This document shows positions 35,880 to 44,941 of a DNA stretch of 64,000 bases, piece after piece. Below the pieces are notes generated by a model that was given only the letters and a program-made list of their open reading frames with translations, searched no databases and was not told the origin of the DNA. The stretch is from an uncultured Clostridia bacterium. Its GTDB lineage: Bacteria; Bacillota; Clostridia; Lachnospirales; Anaerotignaceae. The translations under genes were made by a program, and so were the position numbers. How positions within the stretch are numbered: position 1 is the stretch's first letter; each line of letters opens with the position of its first letter. The DNA lies in contig CABSIK010000002.1 of NCBI GenBank assembly GCA_902477755.1, positions 248,001 to 312,000 of the forward strand, in the 5' to 3' direction.

Positions 35880-35907
35880 ATGACATTTTAATCTTGTGTG
35901 CTACAAT
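35880..35907 (+). promoter_or_regulatory. Promoter of gap
   Basis: ATGACA (35880-35885), 16 bases, TACAAT (35902-35907) preceded by TG (extended -10), 45 bases before the start codon. Confidence 0.6.
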
Positions 35908-35952
35908 AAGGTTGTCAATCGGAATTTTACGAAACGAAAAGGAGAGAATAGC

Positions 35953-36975
35953 ATGGCAATCAAAGTTGGCATTAACGGTTTCGGTCGAATTGGTAGAGTA
36001 GTATTTCGTGTTTTGATGCAAAGAAAAGATGAGTTTGAACTTTGCGGCATCAACCTGCGTAATGCAGAACTGGATTATATGGCATATCAGCTGAGATACG
36101 ACAGTATTTTCGGTCGCTTTGAAGGTGATATCGAAATTGGCGAAAACGAATTGATCGTGAACGGTCAGCATATCCATGTGTTCAGTGAAAGTGATGCTTC
36201 TCTTATTCGCTGGGCTGATTGCGGTGCTGAATATATCATTGAATCCACTGGCGCTTTCAACACAATGGAAAAAGCGGCTCTGCACAAAGTAGGCGGCGCA
36301 AAGAAAGTAATCCTGACAGCTCCTTCCAAAGATGATATCATGCCTACATTCGTTGTTGGCGTAAATGAAGATACATATACACCTGATATGGATATCGTTT
36401 CCAACGCATCCTGTACTACAAACTGCTTGGCGCCTCTGGCAAAAATTATTCACCAGAGCTTTGGCATCGAACAGGCTTTGATGTCTACAATCCACTCTGC
36501 AACTGCAAAACAGAAAGCGGTTGACGCCAGAGCAGGACGTGACTGGAGAACAGGCCGCTCTGTATTCAACAACATTATTCCTTCCACAACAGGTGCGGCA
36601 AAAGCTGTTGGCCGTGTTATTCCTGAACTGAAAGGCAAAATGACAGGTATGTCTTTCCGCGTTCCTACCAATGATGTTTCCGTAGTCGATTTGACAGCCA
36701 GACTGAAAACAAATACAACATACGAAGAAATCTGCAAGAAAGTAAAAGAAGCGTCTGAAACATATATGAAAGGCATCGTAAGCTACATTGCAGATGATGT
36801 TGTTTCTTCCGATATGCTGGGTGATTCCCATACATGTATCTTTGATGAAAAAGCAGGTATCATGCTGGATGATAATTTTGTAAAACTCATCGCATGGTAC
36901 GACAATGAATGGGGCTACAGCAATAAAGTTGTTGACCTGATCGCGCACATGTACAGCGTAGATCAGAAAGCATAA
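35953..36975 (+). CDS. gap: Glyceraldehyde-3-phosphate dehydrogenase, type I
   Basis: 340 residues. It oxidises glyceraldehyde 3-phosphate to 1,3-bisphosphoglycerate. GINGFGRIGR is the dinucleotide loop, catalytic Cys154 is in NASCTTNC, and WYDNEWGYSNK is near the C-terminus. At the position of the conserved NAD-selecting Asp (after Asn34) there is Leu35-Arg36, which may relax the preference toward NADP. The ATG at 35953 follows AAAAGGAGAG. The gene is alone, without pgk or tpi, and bounded by a CggR-like operator region and a bidirectional terminator. Confidence 0.94.
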   Translation: MAIKVGINGFGRIGRVVFRVLMQRKDEFELCGINLRNAELDYMAYQLRYDSIFGRFEGDIEIGENELIVNGQHIHVFSESDASLIRWADCGAEYIIESTGAFNTMEKAALHKVGGAKKVILTAPSKDDIMPTFVVGVNEDTYTPDMDIVSNASCTTNCLAPLAKIIHQSFGIEQALMSTIHSATAKQKAVDARAGRDWRTGRSVFNNIIPSTTGAAKAVGRVIPELKGKMTGMSFRVPTNDVSVVDLTARLKTNTTYEEICKKVKEASETYMKGIVSYIADDVVSSDMLGDSHTCIFDEKAGIMLDDNFVKLIAWYDNEWGYSNKVVDLIAHMYSVDQKA

Positions 36976-37000
36976 TCAAGTATGGTTTTCCTAAATATAT

Positions 37001-37049
37001 AAAAAAGCACCCACTTACCAGATAGAGTTTGGAAAAGTGGGTGTTTTTT
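37001..37049. terminator. Bidirectional terminator between gap and kdpE-like gene
   Basis: AAAAAAGCACCCACTT (37001-37016) pairs with AAGTGGGTGTTTTTT (37035-37049). T-runs are present on both strands, serving the convergent genes. Confidence 0.85.
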
Positions 37050-37092
37050 TGCATGAAAAATCCCAAAGAAATTTTTCTTTGGGATTCGTTTT

Positions 37093-37791
37093 TTATTCTT
37101 CAGCCATGCGATATCCAACGCCAACTTCTGTAAAGATGTATTGGGGCTGCGCAGGATTTTTTTCTAATTTCCGGCGGATGTTTGCCATATTTACACGAAG
37201 GATCTGATTATCTTTGATGGCATAAGGCCCCCACAGTTCTGTGATGATATAATCGTATGTCAGAACGCGGCCAGCGCTTTTGGCCAGCAGGGATACAATC
37301 TTAAATTCAATCTGGGTCAGGTGAACATCTTTGCCGTCTACGATGATCTGACGTTTATCAAAATTAATTGTCAGACCGCGCAGAGTAAAGACATCCCCAA
37401 CGGCATTTCCATTGCCGCCTTTTGCCACATGGCGCAGGGCAGTTCGGATTCTGGCCAGAAGCTCGGAGGTGCCAAAGGGCTTGGCGATGTAATCGTCAGC
37501 ACCCATATCCAAGGCCTTTACTTTATCTGCTTCTTCTGTTCTGGCGGAAACCACGATGACAGGAATATTTGACCATTCCCGAATCTGCTGCAAAATATCA
37601 ATGCCGTCAATATCCGGCAAGCCAAGATCCAGCAGGATCACATCAGGGCAGTGGGAAGGAATCATGGAAAGTGCTTCTTTCCCTGTACGCGCCATGATAA
37701 CATTGTAGTCATTTGCTTTTAAAGTTGTGGCAATGAAGTTGCTGATGGCTTCTTCATCTTCTACAACCAGTATTTTCAGTTTATTGGACAT
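37093..37791 (-). CDS. kdpE: KdpE-like OmpR-family response regulator
   Basis: 232 residues. The receiver domain has the phospho-acceptor Asp in VILLDLGLPDIDG and VSARTEEADKVKALDMGADDYIAKPF. The winged-helix output domain carries HLTQIEFKIVSLLAKSAGRVLTYDYIITELWGPY, as in KdpE. Its ATG (37791) lies inside the end of the sensor kinase gene, an 11-base overlap, so translation is coupled; GGAGA is eight bases upstream. KdpE normally activates the Kdp potassium pump, whose genes are not in this window. Confidence 0.85.
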   Translation of the reverse strand: MSNKLKILVVEDEEAISNFIATTLKANDYNVIMARTGKEALSMIPSHCPDVILLDLGLPDIDGIDILQQIREWSNIPVIVVSARTEEADKVKALDMGADDYIAKPFGTSELLARIRTALRHVAKGGNGNAVGDVFTLRGLTINFDKRQIIVDGKDVHLTQIEFKIVSLLAKSAGRVLTYDYIITELWGPYAIKDNQILRVNMANIRRKLEKNPAQPQYIFTEVGVGYRMAEE

Positions 37792-39334
37792 TCTCAACTT
37801 CTCCTTTCATGGGCAGCACAAAGGTAAAATTCGCACCGCCGTTTTCGTTGTTCTTTGCATAGATTTCACCGCCATGAGCAGAAATGATGGTCTTGCAGAT
37901 AGGCAGCCCGATACCAAGACCCCGGGAAGAATCTGAAGATTTGCTGCTGGTGGTACCGTCAAAAATATGAGGCAGACGTTCTTCTTCAATACCGATCCCC
38001 TGATCTAGTACAGAAAAATAAACGTGGTGCCATAAATGTTTTACTGTCAGATAAATAGGTTTTGCTGTGCCGGAATGGCGGATGGCGTTTTCCATCAAAT
38101 TGATGAGCACTTGTTCAATGAGCATGGCATCCATGGGAACAAGGAGCAGCTCGTCTGGTACCCGCACACGGATTTGAGAAGCAGGAAAGCGTTTTTGGAT
38201 TTTTGCAACAGATTCTGCAACGATTTCTTCCACCACTTCTTCTTGTTTTTTCAGTTTTGTGCCTTCGCCGCTGATCTTTGTGACAGAAAGCAGGTTTTCT
38301 ACCATTTGAATAAGCCACTCGGCATCGTGATGAATGTCACTGAGAAGACGGTCGCAAACATCCTCCTGAAGCAGGGAACGGTTTTCCATCAAAGTGGCTG
38401 TGGAACCCAGAATACAGGTCAATGGTGTGCGCAGATCATGAGAAATGGCGCGCAGCAGATTACTCCGCATATTTTCTTTTTCTTTTTCCAGTAAAATTTT
38501 CTGGGATTCATCAACAATTTCCTGACGATCAATAGCCAATATGGTTTGGGATGTCATGAAGTTCGCGAACTGCAAAGCATCATTTTCGATATAACCGTTT
38601 TTGGAGAACAACAGCCCCAACACACCATAAATTCTATCTTTATTGGAAAAGGGAATGTAGGTGCCAAGGCAGTTCTGACATGTTTTTTCTGTACCAAGAC
38701 CAGCCATTTCACCTTTTTGAAATGCCTGTTCTGCTACTTGTTGTTCCAGCATGCTTTCCAGAATTAATTCGTCTTTTTCGTTTACATATTTTGTGACCTT
38801 TTTTTCAGGCGCAATAGGAGAGCCGATGTAGAGCACTGCGCTGCACTGGTTAGCGGCGTATACACTGTCAATGGTGATCTGCATGATCTCATCAATGTTG
38901 TTTGCGCTGAGCAGAGCTTTACTCATGGAGTTCAAGCTTTCAGCCCGTTTTTCACGAATAGAGGACAGAATGGCCGCCTGTTTGACTTTAGCTGTCAGTG
39001 CGCTGGTCAGTATGGACATCAAAAGCAAGATGCCAAATGTAACAGGATACCCAGCAAGGGTGAAGTTCAGTGCAAAATAGGGGAAGGTGAAGAAGAAGTT
39101 TACCCCTACAACGCCGCAGAAGGATGCCACAATTCCCCAAAAATAACCGCTTGTGATGGAGGAGGTGATGGCAACTGCCAGCATATAAACCCCAAAGATA
39201 TTGTCATTCATAACATCTGCTTCCTGGAGACATAATGCGAATGTGGTAGCGATCAGAAAAACCAGTATGGTTTTAAACAGATCGTATAATATCATGGTAA
39301 AATGAAATTCAAAGCTTTTGGAACGGCGTTTCAT
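37781..39334 (-). CDS. KdpD-like sensor histidine kinase lacking the N-terminal KdpD/USP domains
   Basis: 517 residues. It has four membrane helices (DUF4118-like, about 15-125), a GAF-like domain (about 150-275), and a HisKA/HATPase core with RAISHDLRTPLTCIL (phospho-His), NLMENAIRHS and GLGIGLPICK. E. coli KdpD is about 890 residues; here the roughly 370-residue cytosolic KdpD and universal-stress domains are missing. A C-x2-C (TCQNCLG) lies in the GAF-like region. The ATG at 39334 follows AGAGAGGT. It is the first gene of a two-gene minus-strand operon. Confidence 0.85.
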   Translation of the reverse strand: MKRRSKSFEFHFTMILYDLFKTILVFLIATTFALCLQEADVMNDNIFGVYMLAVAITSSITSGYFWGIVASFCGVVGVNFFFTFPYFALNFTLAGYPVTFGILLLMSILTSALTAKVKQAAILSSIREKRAESLNSMSKALLSANNIDEIMQITIDSVYAANQCSAVLYIGSPIAPEKKVTKYVNEKDELILESMLEQQVAEQAFQKGEMAGLGTEKTCQNCLGTYIPFSNKDRIYGVLGLLFSKNGYIENDALQFANFMTSQTILAIDRQEIVDESQKILLEKEKENMRSNLLRAISHDLRTPLTCILGSTATLMENRSLLQEDVCDRLLSDIHHDAEWLIQMVENLLSVTKISGEGTKLKKQEEVVEEIVAESVAKIQKRFPASQIRVRVPDELLLVPMDAMLIEQVLINLMENAIRHSGTAKPIYLTVKHLWHHVYFSVLDQGIGIEEERLPHIFDGTTSSKSSDSSRGLGIGLPICKTIISAHGGEIYAKNNENGGANFTFVLPMKGEVENVQ

Positions 39335-39469
39335 AAGATACCTCTCTAATAAAAATGTACTTTCTCTTAATCTTATATTATACACAGAGTTTGATTAAAA
39401 GGAAAGAGTATCAGACAAAAGAAATGTTTTTTATCTGGGTGCAAAGAAGGAGAAAAAAGGCAATCCTCG

Positions 39470-39508
39470 TTGAAATTACGAATATTATTTGATATAATTG
39501 TATCAAAT
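39470..39508 (+). promoter_or_regulatory. lysA promoter with overlapping dyad
   Basis: TTGAAA (39470-39475), 17 bases, extended TGATATAAT ending at 39498. A dyad with arms ATTTGATA (39487-39494) and TATCAAAT (39501-39508) covers the -10, as expected for a repressor site. Confidence 0.6.
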
Positions 39509-39531
39509 TTTGCAGAAATGGAGATAGACAA

Positions 39532-40794
39532 ATGAAAAAACCTTTTGTTTCACTGGAACAGATACAGGAAATCAAGAAAACATATCCAACACCTTTTCAT
39601 ATTTATGATGAAAAAGGCATTCGGGAAAATGCTCGTGCGGTAAACCGCGCCTTTTCCTGGAATAAAGGATTTCGAGAATATTTTGCCGTAAAAGCGACAC
39701 CTACTCCCGGAATTTTGCAGATTCTGAAAGAAGAAGGCTGTGGCGCAGACTGTTCTTCTTATACAGAATTGCAGATTGCAGAAGCAGTTGGCATCACAGG
39801 ACACCAGATCATGTTTTCTTCCAATGTGACACCTGCGGAAGATTTTGCACTGGCAGCAAAACTGGGTGCCATCATCAACTTTGATGATATCACTCATATT
39901 CCTTTCTTTGAAAAAATTGCACCCATCCCTGAAACCGTATGCTGCCGTTACAATCCCGGCGGTGTATTCCAGGTAAGCAATGAAATCATGGACAACCCTG
40001 GAGATGCAAAATATGGCATGACAAAGGAACAGATGAAAGAAGCTTTCCGCATGCTGAAAGAAAAGGGCGCGAAACATTTCGGTATCCATTCTTTCCTTGC
40101 CAGCAGCACAAGCTCCAACGTGTATTATCCTATGCTGTCCAAGATTCTCTTTGAATTGGCAGCGGAACTGAAAAATGAACTGGATATCCATATTGCTTTC
40201 ATCAACCTTTCCGGTGGTGTAGGTATCCCTTATCATCCCGATGAAGAAGGCTGTGACATCATGGCAATTGGCGAAGGCGTACGCAAGGTATATGAAGAAG
40301 TGCTGGTTCCTGCTGGTATGGACGATGTGGCTATTTTCACAGAAATGGGCAGATATATGCTGGCACCTTATGGTGCGCTGGTTGCAGAAGCCATTCATGA
40401 AAAACATATCTACAAAGAATACATTGGTCTGGATGCTTGTGCAGCAAACCTCATGCGTCCTGCTATGTATGGTGCTTACCATCATATCACTGTACTGGGC
40501 AAGGAAGATGCACCTTGTGACCATAAGTATGATGTAACAGGCGGTCTTTGCGAAAACAATGATAAGTTTGCCATTGACCGTATGCTGCCGAAGATTGACA
40601 TGGGAGATTTGATTTACATCCACGATACAGGTGCCCATGGACATTCCATGGGGTATAACTATAACGGCAAGCTTCGCTCTGCGGAACTGCTTCTTTGCGA
40701 AAACGGCGATGTAAAACTGCTGCGTCGTGCGGAAACACCTGCGGATTACTTTGCAACATTTGATTTCACAGGTTTGTTTGACAATAAAAAATAA
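39532..40794 (+). CDS. lysA: Diaminopimelate decarboxylase
   Basis: 420 residues, a PLP-dependent alanine-racemase-fold decarboxylase that makes L-lysine from meso-diaminopimelate. The PLP lysine is in EYFAVKATPTP. GIHSFLASS, NLSGGVGIPYHP, GRYMLAPYGALV, and the C-terminal VTGGLCENNDKFA with the cofactor- and substrate-facing Cys are present. A related activity on another D/L-diamino acid cannot be excluded. It stands alone with its own promoter and a terminator shared with the convergent D-serine dehydratase gene. Confidence 0.85.
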   Translation: MKKPFVSLEQIQEIKKTYPTPFHIYDEKGIRENARAVNRAFSWNKGFREYFAVKATPTPGILQILKEEGCGADCSSYTELQIAEAVGITGHQIMFSSNVTPAEDFALAAKLGAIINFDDITHIPFFEKIAPIPETVCCRYNPGGVFQVSNEIMDNPGDAKYGMTKEQMKEAFRMLKEKGAKHFGIHSFLASSTSSNVYYPMLSKILFELAAELKNELDIHIAFINLSGGVGIPYHPDEEGCDIMAIGEGVRKVYEEVLVPAGMDDVAIFTEMGRYMLAPYGALVAEAIHEKHIYKEYIGLDACAANLMRPAMYGAYHHITVLGKEDAPCDHKYDVTGGLCENNDKFAIDRMLPKIDMGDLIYIHDTGAHGHSMGYNYNGKLRSAELLLCENGDVKLLRRAETPADYFATFDFTGLFDNKK

Positions 40795-40803
40795 TGAAAA
40801 ATA

Positions 40804-40855
40804 AAAAAGCCAGAGATTTATGGATTTTTTCCATAGACCTCTGGCTTTTTCTTTT
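40804..40855. terminator. Bidirectional terminator between lysA and dsdA
   Basis: AAAAAGCCAGAG (from 40804) pairs with CTCTGGCTTTTT (to 40850), with inner pairing ATGGA / CCAT. A-run on the left and T-run on the right. Confidence 0.85.
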
Positions 40856-40879
40856 TGTGATATTATCTGAAATCAGATT

Positions 40880-42211
40880 TTATTTCAGATGTGTATGCAT
40901 GTATTCTTCACGGATTTCCGCAGGAACCAGACTGCCGCCTGTTGCCCAAGGAATGTGTACAGCATTTGCCATTTTGTCTTTCAGACCCATTTTTTCGATA
41001 TATGCCTGCATTTCAGGAGATTTCTGCTGAATAGGACCCCAGAAGGACGCACATGCGGAGGGTTCCAGGAAGATGTCTTCTGTATTAACAATGTCACGCA
41101 TCAAGTCGTAGATATGGTAGTCTTCCAGAGAAAGGATACCGGACAACAGATTTTTCATCACGCCTCCTACAAAGCCGGAAGCACGACCAACTGCCAGACC
41201 ATCGGCATGTGTCTGACCGCTCAGACCAAAGTCCTGTACGGAAACTTCGTTTTGCAGACCGGAAGCCATACCAACCAGCATACAAGGTGCCTGTGTGGGT
41301 TCGATGAAGAAAACATGAACATTGTCGCCGAAAAGCTGTTTGAAGCCGAAAGCAACACCGCCGGGAGCACCGCCTACGCCGCAGGGAATGTAAACAAACA
41401 GAGGGTGATCTGCGTCTACAGTAATACCTTTTTCTGCAAACTGTTTCTGGATACGTTTTGCAGCAACAGCATAGCCAAGGAACAGAGTTACAGAGTTTTC
41501 GTCGTCTACGAAATAACTGGAAGGATCAGCGTCAGAATTTTTTCTGCCTACTTCTACAGCTTTGCTGTAGTCATCATCATATTCGATGACTTCCGCGCCG
41601 CGCTGACGAAGGAGGTCTTTTTTCCACTGCTTTGCGTCAGCAGACATATGTACGATAACATGGAAGCCCAGAGCTGCACTCATAATACCGATGCTCATGC
41701 CCAGATTGCCAGTGGAGCCAACCTGAATTTTAAACTGGCTGAAAAATTCCTTAAATTCAGGAGATGCGAATACGGAATAGTCATCAGTCAGTTTGATTTT
41801 GCCGTGTTCCAATGCCAAATCTTCCGCGTGTTTTAATACTTCGTAAATGCCGCCTCTTGCCTTAACAGAACCAGAGATTGCCAGATGGCTGTCCTGTTTT
41901 AAGAATAAATGTCCGGGAATGGCGGTGGCATATTCTTCTTCCAATTGTTTCTGCATATGAGGGATTTCAGTCAAGGGAGATTCGATCAAGCCGTTCTGAG
42001 GTTCTGTTTCAGGAAAGACTTTTTTGATAAATGGCGCAAAACGAGCCAATCTCGCTTCTGCATCGTCAATATCAGCCATAGTGATGTTGATTTTTGCCAA
42101 TGCATCGGCTGTTTTTTCCAGATTTTCATTGATCCAGATGACTTCTTTTCCTTGGCTCACCTGTTCCAGAAGTTCTTTGTTATTGACACGATTCCAAAAT
42201 GTTTTTTCCAT
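40880..42211 (-). CDS. dsdA: D-serine ammonia-lyase (D-serine dehydratase)
   Basis: 443 residues, a fold-type II PLP enzyme that converts D-serine to pyruvate and ammonia. The PLP lysine is in SGSVKARGG, the phosphate-binding glycines are in VGSTGNLGMSIG, and the PCGVGGAPGGVAFG loop is intact. It detoxifies or catabolises D-serine. The ATG at 42211 follows AGGAGGGAATCTT; longer in-frame starts have no such site. No dsdC/dsdX is adjacent. It lies near another D-amino-acid enzyme (43693-44802). Confidence 0.92.
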   Translation of the reverse strand: MEKTFWNRVNNKELLEQVSQGKEVIWINENLEKTADALAKINITMADIDDAEARLARFAPFIKKVFPETEPQNGLIESPLTEIPHMQKQLEEEYATAIPGHLFLKQDSHLAISGSVKARGGIYEVLKHAEDLALEHGKIKLTDDYSVFASPEFKEFFSQFKIQVGSTGNLGMSIGIMSAALGFHVIVHMSADAKQWKKDLLRQRGAEVIEYDDDYSKAVEVGRKNSDADPSSYFVDDENSVTLFLGYAVAAKRIQKQFAEKGITVDADHPLFVYIPCGVGGAPGGVAFGFKQLFGDNVHVFFIEPTQAPCMLVGMASGLQNEVSVQDFGLSGQTHADGLAVGRASGFVGGVMKNLLSGILSLEDYHIYDLMRDIVNTEDIFLEPSACASFWGPIQQKSPEMQAYIEKMGLKDKMANAVHIPWATGGSLVPAEIREEYMHTHLK

Positions 42212-42334
42212 AAGATTCCCTCCTATATAAGTTAAAATAAGACAAATGTCTTTCTTGATATCATAACACAAAAAAGGGATTATGTCCTCGGTTTTGTACA
42301 ATTATTATGATACAAGCAGAGGCTTTGCAGTGAA

Positions 42335-42466
42335 ATGTATGATTCATCGAATATCTTGCAGAATAAAACCAAAGGATGGGTTAGACATGAGTGTGTTGTC
42401 CGAGTGTGGCGTGAAGATGGCAATTGCGCAAATCTGCTGAAAGAGTATACAAAAGCAGAATTGTAA
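42335..42466 (+). pseudogene. Short open frame, possible gene remnant
   Basis: A 43-codon frame includes GWVRHECVVRVWREDGNCA and ends at TAA. The same frame continues after the stop with NAYDNYAFDLKYLDLVIGHTAP before a second stop, and a plus-strand terminator follows at 42623. That pattern suggests a decayed small gene. I do not recognise the family, and no good ribosome binding site precedes it. Confidence 0.25.
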
Positions 42467-42622
42467 AACGCCTATGACAATTATGCATTTGATTTGAAAT
42501 ATTTGGATTTGGTCATTGGTCATACGGCTCCATGATGGAAGCGGCAAATGGTTATGACTAAACAGGAGCAGACAAAAATAGTTACGAATCTTAGGGATGC
42601 TCATTAAGTTCATAGAAAGCTG

Positions 42623-42650
42623 ACAGCGGCAGGCAACTGCCGCTGTTTTT
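42623..42650 (+). terminator. Strong terminator
   Basis: Perfect 10-bp stem ACAGCGGCAG (42623-42632) / CTGCCGCTGT (42637-42646) with GCAA loop and TTTTT. No intact upstream gene on this strand explains it. Confidence 0.85.
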
Positions 42651-42742
42651 GTATCCATTGGGAAAATAGAATGGAGGAAGTCTATTGCCAGCATCCATAG
42701 GGTACGGTATAATGCCCATAGATGAAATTTGGAGGTGTTCGG

Positions 42743-43543
42743 GTGTTTTTATGTGATTACCATACCCATACAGGATTTTCATGCGACAGTGAAGAATCTT
42801 TGAAACGTATGTGTGAAAAAGCCATGGAATTGGGATTGCAGGAATTGGCAATTACAGACCATGCAGATTTTTTGACCCATGGTGTGTTTGAGGACGAAAT
42901 AGATTTGGAAAAACGGAAGATAGCCATGGAGGCTGCACAGCAGAAATATGGCGGCCGGCTGATAATACGCAACGGCATTGAATTGGGACAACCACAGGCA
43001 AATCCGGCAGAATATCAAAGGTTGATGAAAAACTATGCTTTTGACTTTATCATTGGTTCTATACATAATCTGGAAAAAGATCTGGAATTGGATCGGCTGG
43101 ATTATGCTGCTGTGGATTTAGAACAGCTTTATGGTCGTTTTTTAGATGCAGAAATTGTATTGGCCAAAGATTACGACTTTGACGTACTGGGACATATCAC
43201 ATTGCCGCAGCGCTATCTGTATCGTCAGTTGGGAAAACAAGTGGATTTAAGACCTTTTGAAAAACAGTATAAGGATTTGTTTTCTATATTGACAGAACGA
43301 GAAAGGGGCATTGAAGTCAATACCTCAGGATTGTATAAAGGCACAGGGGAAACATTGCCTACACCACAGGTTTTGAAGTGGTATCACCAATGCGGTGGGA
43401 GGATATTGACTGTTGGGTCAGATGCCCATAATGCTTCTGACTTGGCTTTCGGTATCAAAAAGGCTTATGAGATGCTGCGTGAACTTGGGTTTTCTCATAT
43501 ATCCACTTACGAAAATAGAAAGAGAAAGATGCAGCTGCTGTAA
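42743..43543 (+). CDS. PHP-domain histidinol-phosphatase-like hydrolase
   Basis: 266 residues. The metal ligands of the PHP fold are visible: DYHTHTGFS (His-x-His), ITDHAD, an NGIELG glutamate, SIHN, DVLGHI and VGSDAHN. It resembles HisJ/HisK-type histidinol phosphatases, but no other histidine genes are nearby and the substrate is open. A GTG start at 42743 is chosen because GGAGGT (42731-42736) is six bases upstream; the in-frame ATG at 42722 lies before that site. Confidence 0.8.
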   Translation: MFLCDYHTHTGFSCDSEESLKRMCEKAMELGLQELAITDHADFLTHGVFEDEIDLEKRKIAMEAAQQKYGGRLIIRNGIELGQPQANPAEYQRLMKNYAFDFIIGSIHNLEKDLELDRLDYAAVDLEQLYGRFLDAEIVLAKDYDFDVLGHITLPQRYLYRQLGKQVDLRPFEKQYKDLFSILTERERGIEVNTSGLYKGTGETLPTPQVLKWYHQCGGRILTVGSDAHNASDLAFGIKKAYEMLRELGFSHISTYENRKRKMQLL

Positions 43544-43607
43544 TCAAGTGTTTCATAAACAGAAAACGGCAATGACTGTCTATAGAAGAAAATAATTCTA
43601 TAAAAAT

Positions 43608-43664
43608 AAGATGGCTGGAACCCTTTGCATAGTAAGGATTCCAGCCATCTTTGTTTTATGAAGC
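43608..43664 (-). repeat. Interspersed hairpin repeat, copy D (inverted), also a terminator
   Basis: On the minus strand it begins CTTCATAAAACAAAG and continues with AAGATGGCTGGAATCCTT-type arms. The plus-strand arms are 43608-43625 and 43634-43651, 17 of 18 positions paired. It lies between convergent genes and serves both. Confidence 0.65.
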
Positions 43665-43692
43665 AATCTTTAGAAAATATTTTTCATTGCTG

Positions 43693-44802
43693 TTATTTTT
43701 TCTGTTTGTTATTTCCGCGCACATCTACAGGAATCTGTTCTGTTACCATGTCGTTTCTAACACCTACCAGCCAGCTTGTCAGGTTGGCAGAAGAACAGGA
43801 GTGGTTGGGAATGATTTGAATTTTGTCACCAATCTTCAGAGAAGTGGTACCGTTGACTTTGATTTTCCCGACTTCTTCTGAAAGTCCGTAAACTGTCAGC
43901 TCTGGATGATTTTTTACAATGCCAAATCCAGAAACGGCAGCACTGCCATGGGCGCCCTGATCCAGTCCCAGACATTTTGCCCCAGCATCGCAAAGGAAAA
44001 CATCTTCGGAAGGATGGGAAATGATGGTGGCAAGTACTGTCAAAGAGCAGTCGGCTTCTGTGGCGCTGCCCAGTGCAATCTGAATGGCATCATGATAGAT
44101 GTAATTGCCGGGATGATAAATCTGGATTTCCGGCTGATCCACTGTCAATGCGAATGTGGGTGTAGAACCGCTTGTAACAAAAAAGTCTGTAAACCCGGCA
44201 GCTTTCAGATCAGCTGCTACACTTCCCATTGTCTTTGTTTCCAATTTTGCCACTGACTGACGATCTTCCTGGGTTGTGCAGCCGTAAACCTGTCCGGGAT
44301 GTGTAGAAATGCCGAAAAATTTCAGGTGAGAGAATTGTTTCATTTCTTGGGCAAAAGCAACCACTTTGGAAGGGGAAATGCCGAAACGGTGGAAATCCAT
44401 ATCCACAATAATAGAATAGAAGAATGTAATGCCTTCTTTTTCTGCGGCATTTTCCAGCATGCGAGCTACATCTAAATGGTCTACACGAATGATTACATCT
44501 GCTTTATGGGCAAGAACTGCAAGACGGCTGATGTTTTTGGGATTGGCAGGGGGATAAGCGTACATGACCTTTCCTGCACCAGCTGCAACAGCCATTTCGC
44601 ATTCATCAATGGTACCGCATAAAAAGCCTTCTGCTCCCAATTCGATTTGTTTTTTTAACAGAAAGCTGCTTTTGTGGGTCTTGACCATAGGCCAAAGAGA
44701 TTTTTTATACTTGCTGCATGCTTTCTGGTATGTCTGAAGATTTTTCTCAGCAATATCCAGATCAAGCAAAACAGCAGGGGTTTCCAATTCTGTGATATAC
44801 AT
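43693..44802 (-). CDS. D-threonine aldolase / D-serine dehydratase-like PLP enzyme
   Basis: 369 residues, alanine-racemase N-terminal fold (TPAVLLDLDIAEKN; PLP Lys in MVKTHKSS). The C-terminal domain carries PNHSC, the His-x-Cys metal pair of the DSD1/D-threonine aldolase family. Members split D-threonine into glycine and acetaldehyde or deaminate D-serine; the sequence does not decide. The ATG at 44802 follows AAGGAG at eight bases. Together with dsdA it forms a D-hydroxyamino-acid catabolic neighbourhood. The C-terminus has an unusual Asn/Lys tail (GNNKQKK). Confidence 0.85.
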   Translation of the reverse strand: MYITELETPAVLLDLDIAEKNLQTYQKACSKYKKSLWPMVKTHKSSFLLKKQIELGAEGFLCGTIDECEMAVAAGAGKVMYAYPPANPKNISRLAVLAHKADVIIRVDHLDVARMLENAAEKEGITFFYSIIVDMDFHRFGISPSKVVAFAQEMKQFSHLKFFGISTHPGQVYGCTTQEDRQSVAKLETKTMGSVAADLKAAGFTDFFVTSGSTPTFALTVDQPEIQIYHPGNYIYHDAIQIALGSATEADCSLTVLATIISHPSEDVFLCDAGAKCLGLDQGAHGSAAVSGFGIVKNHPELTVYGLSEEVGKIKVNGTTSLKIGDKIQIIPNHSCSSANLTSWLVGVRNDMVTEQIPVDVRGNNKQKK

Positions 44803-44941
44803 AAGCAACACTCCTTTTCGTTGTATTTATTCAAGCACAATGGTGTCCAATTGTCAAGCAATCAGTGAACCCAGAAGACTGGTATTTTGAAAAAAGCAGT
44901 GCTAAAATATGAATAAAGAATGGGAAAGGAAGGTGTTTACC

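Larger units (their letters stand above)
42212..42742. other. Intergenic stretch with a gene remnant and a terminator
   Basis: Between the divergent dsdA and PHP genes. It holds the dsdA upstream region, a short open frame that may be a remnant (42335-42466, listed separately) and a strong terminator (42623-42650). No complete gene was seen. Confidence 0.5.
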
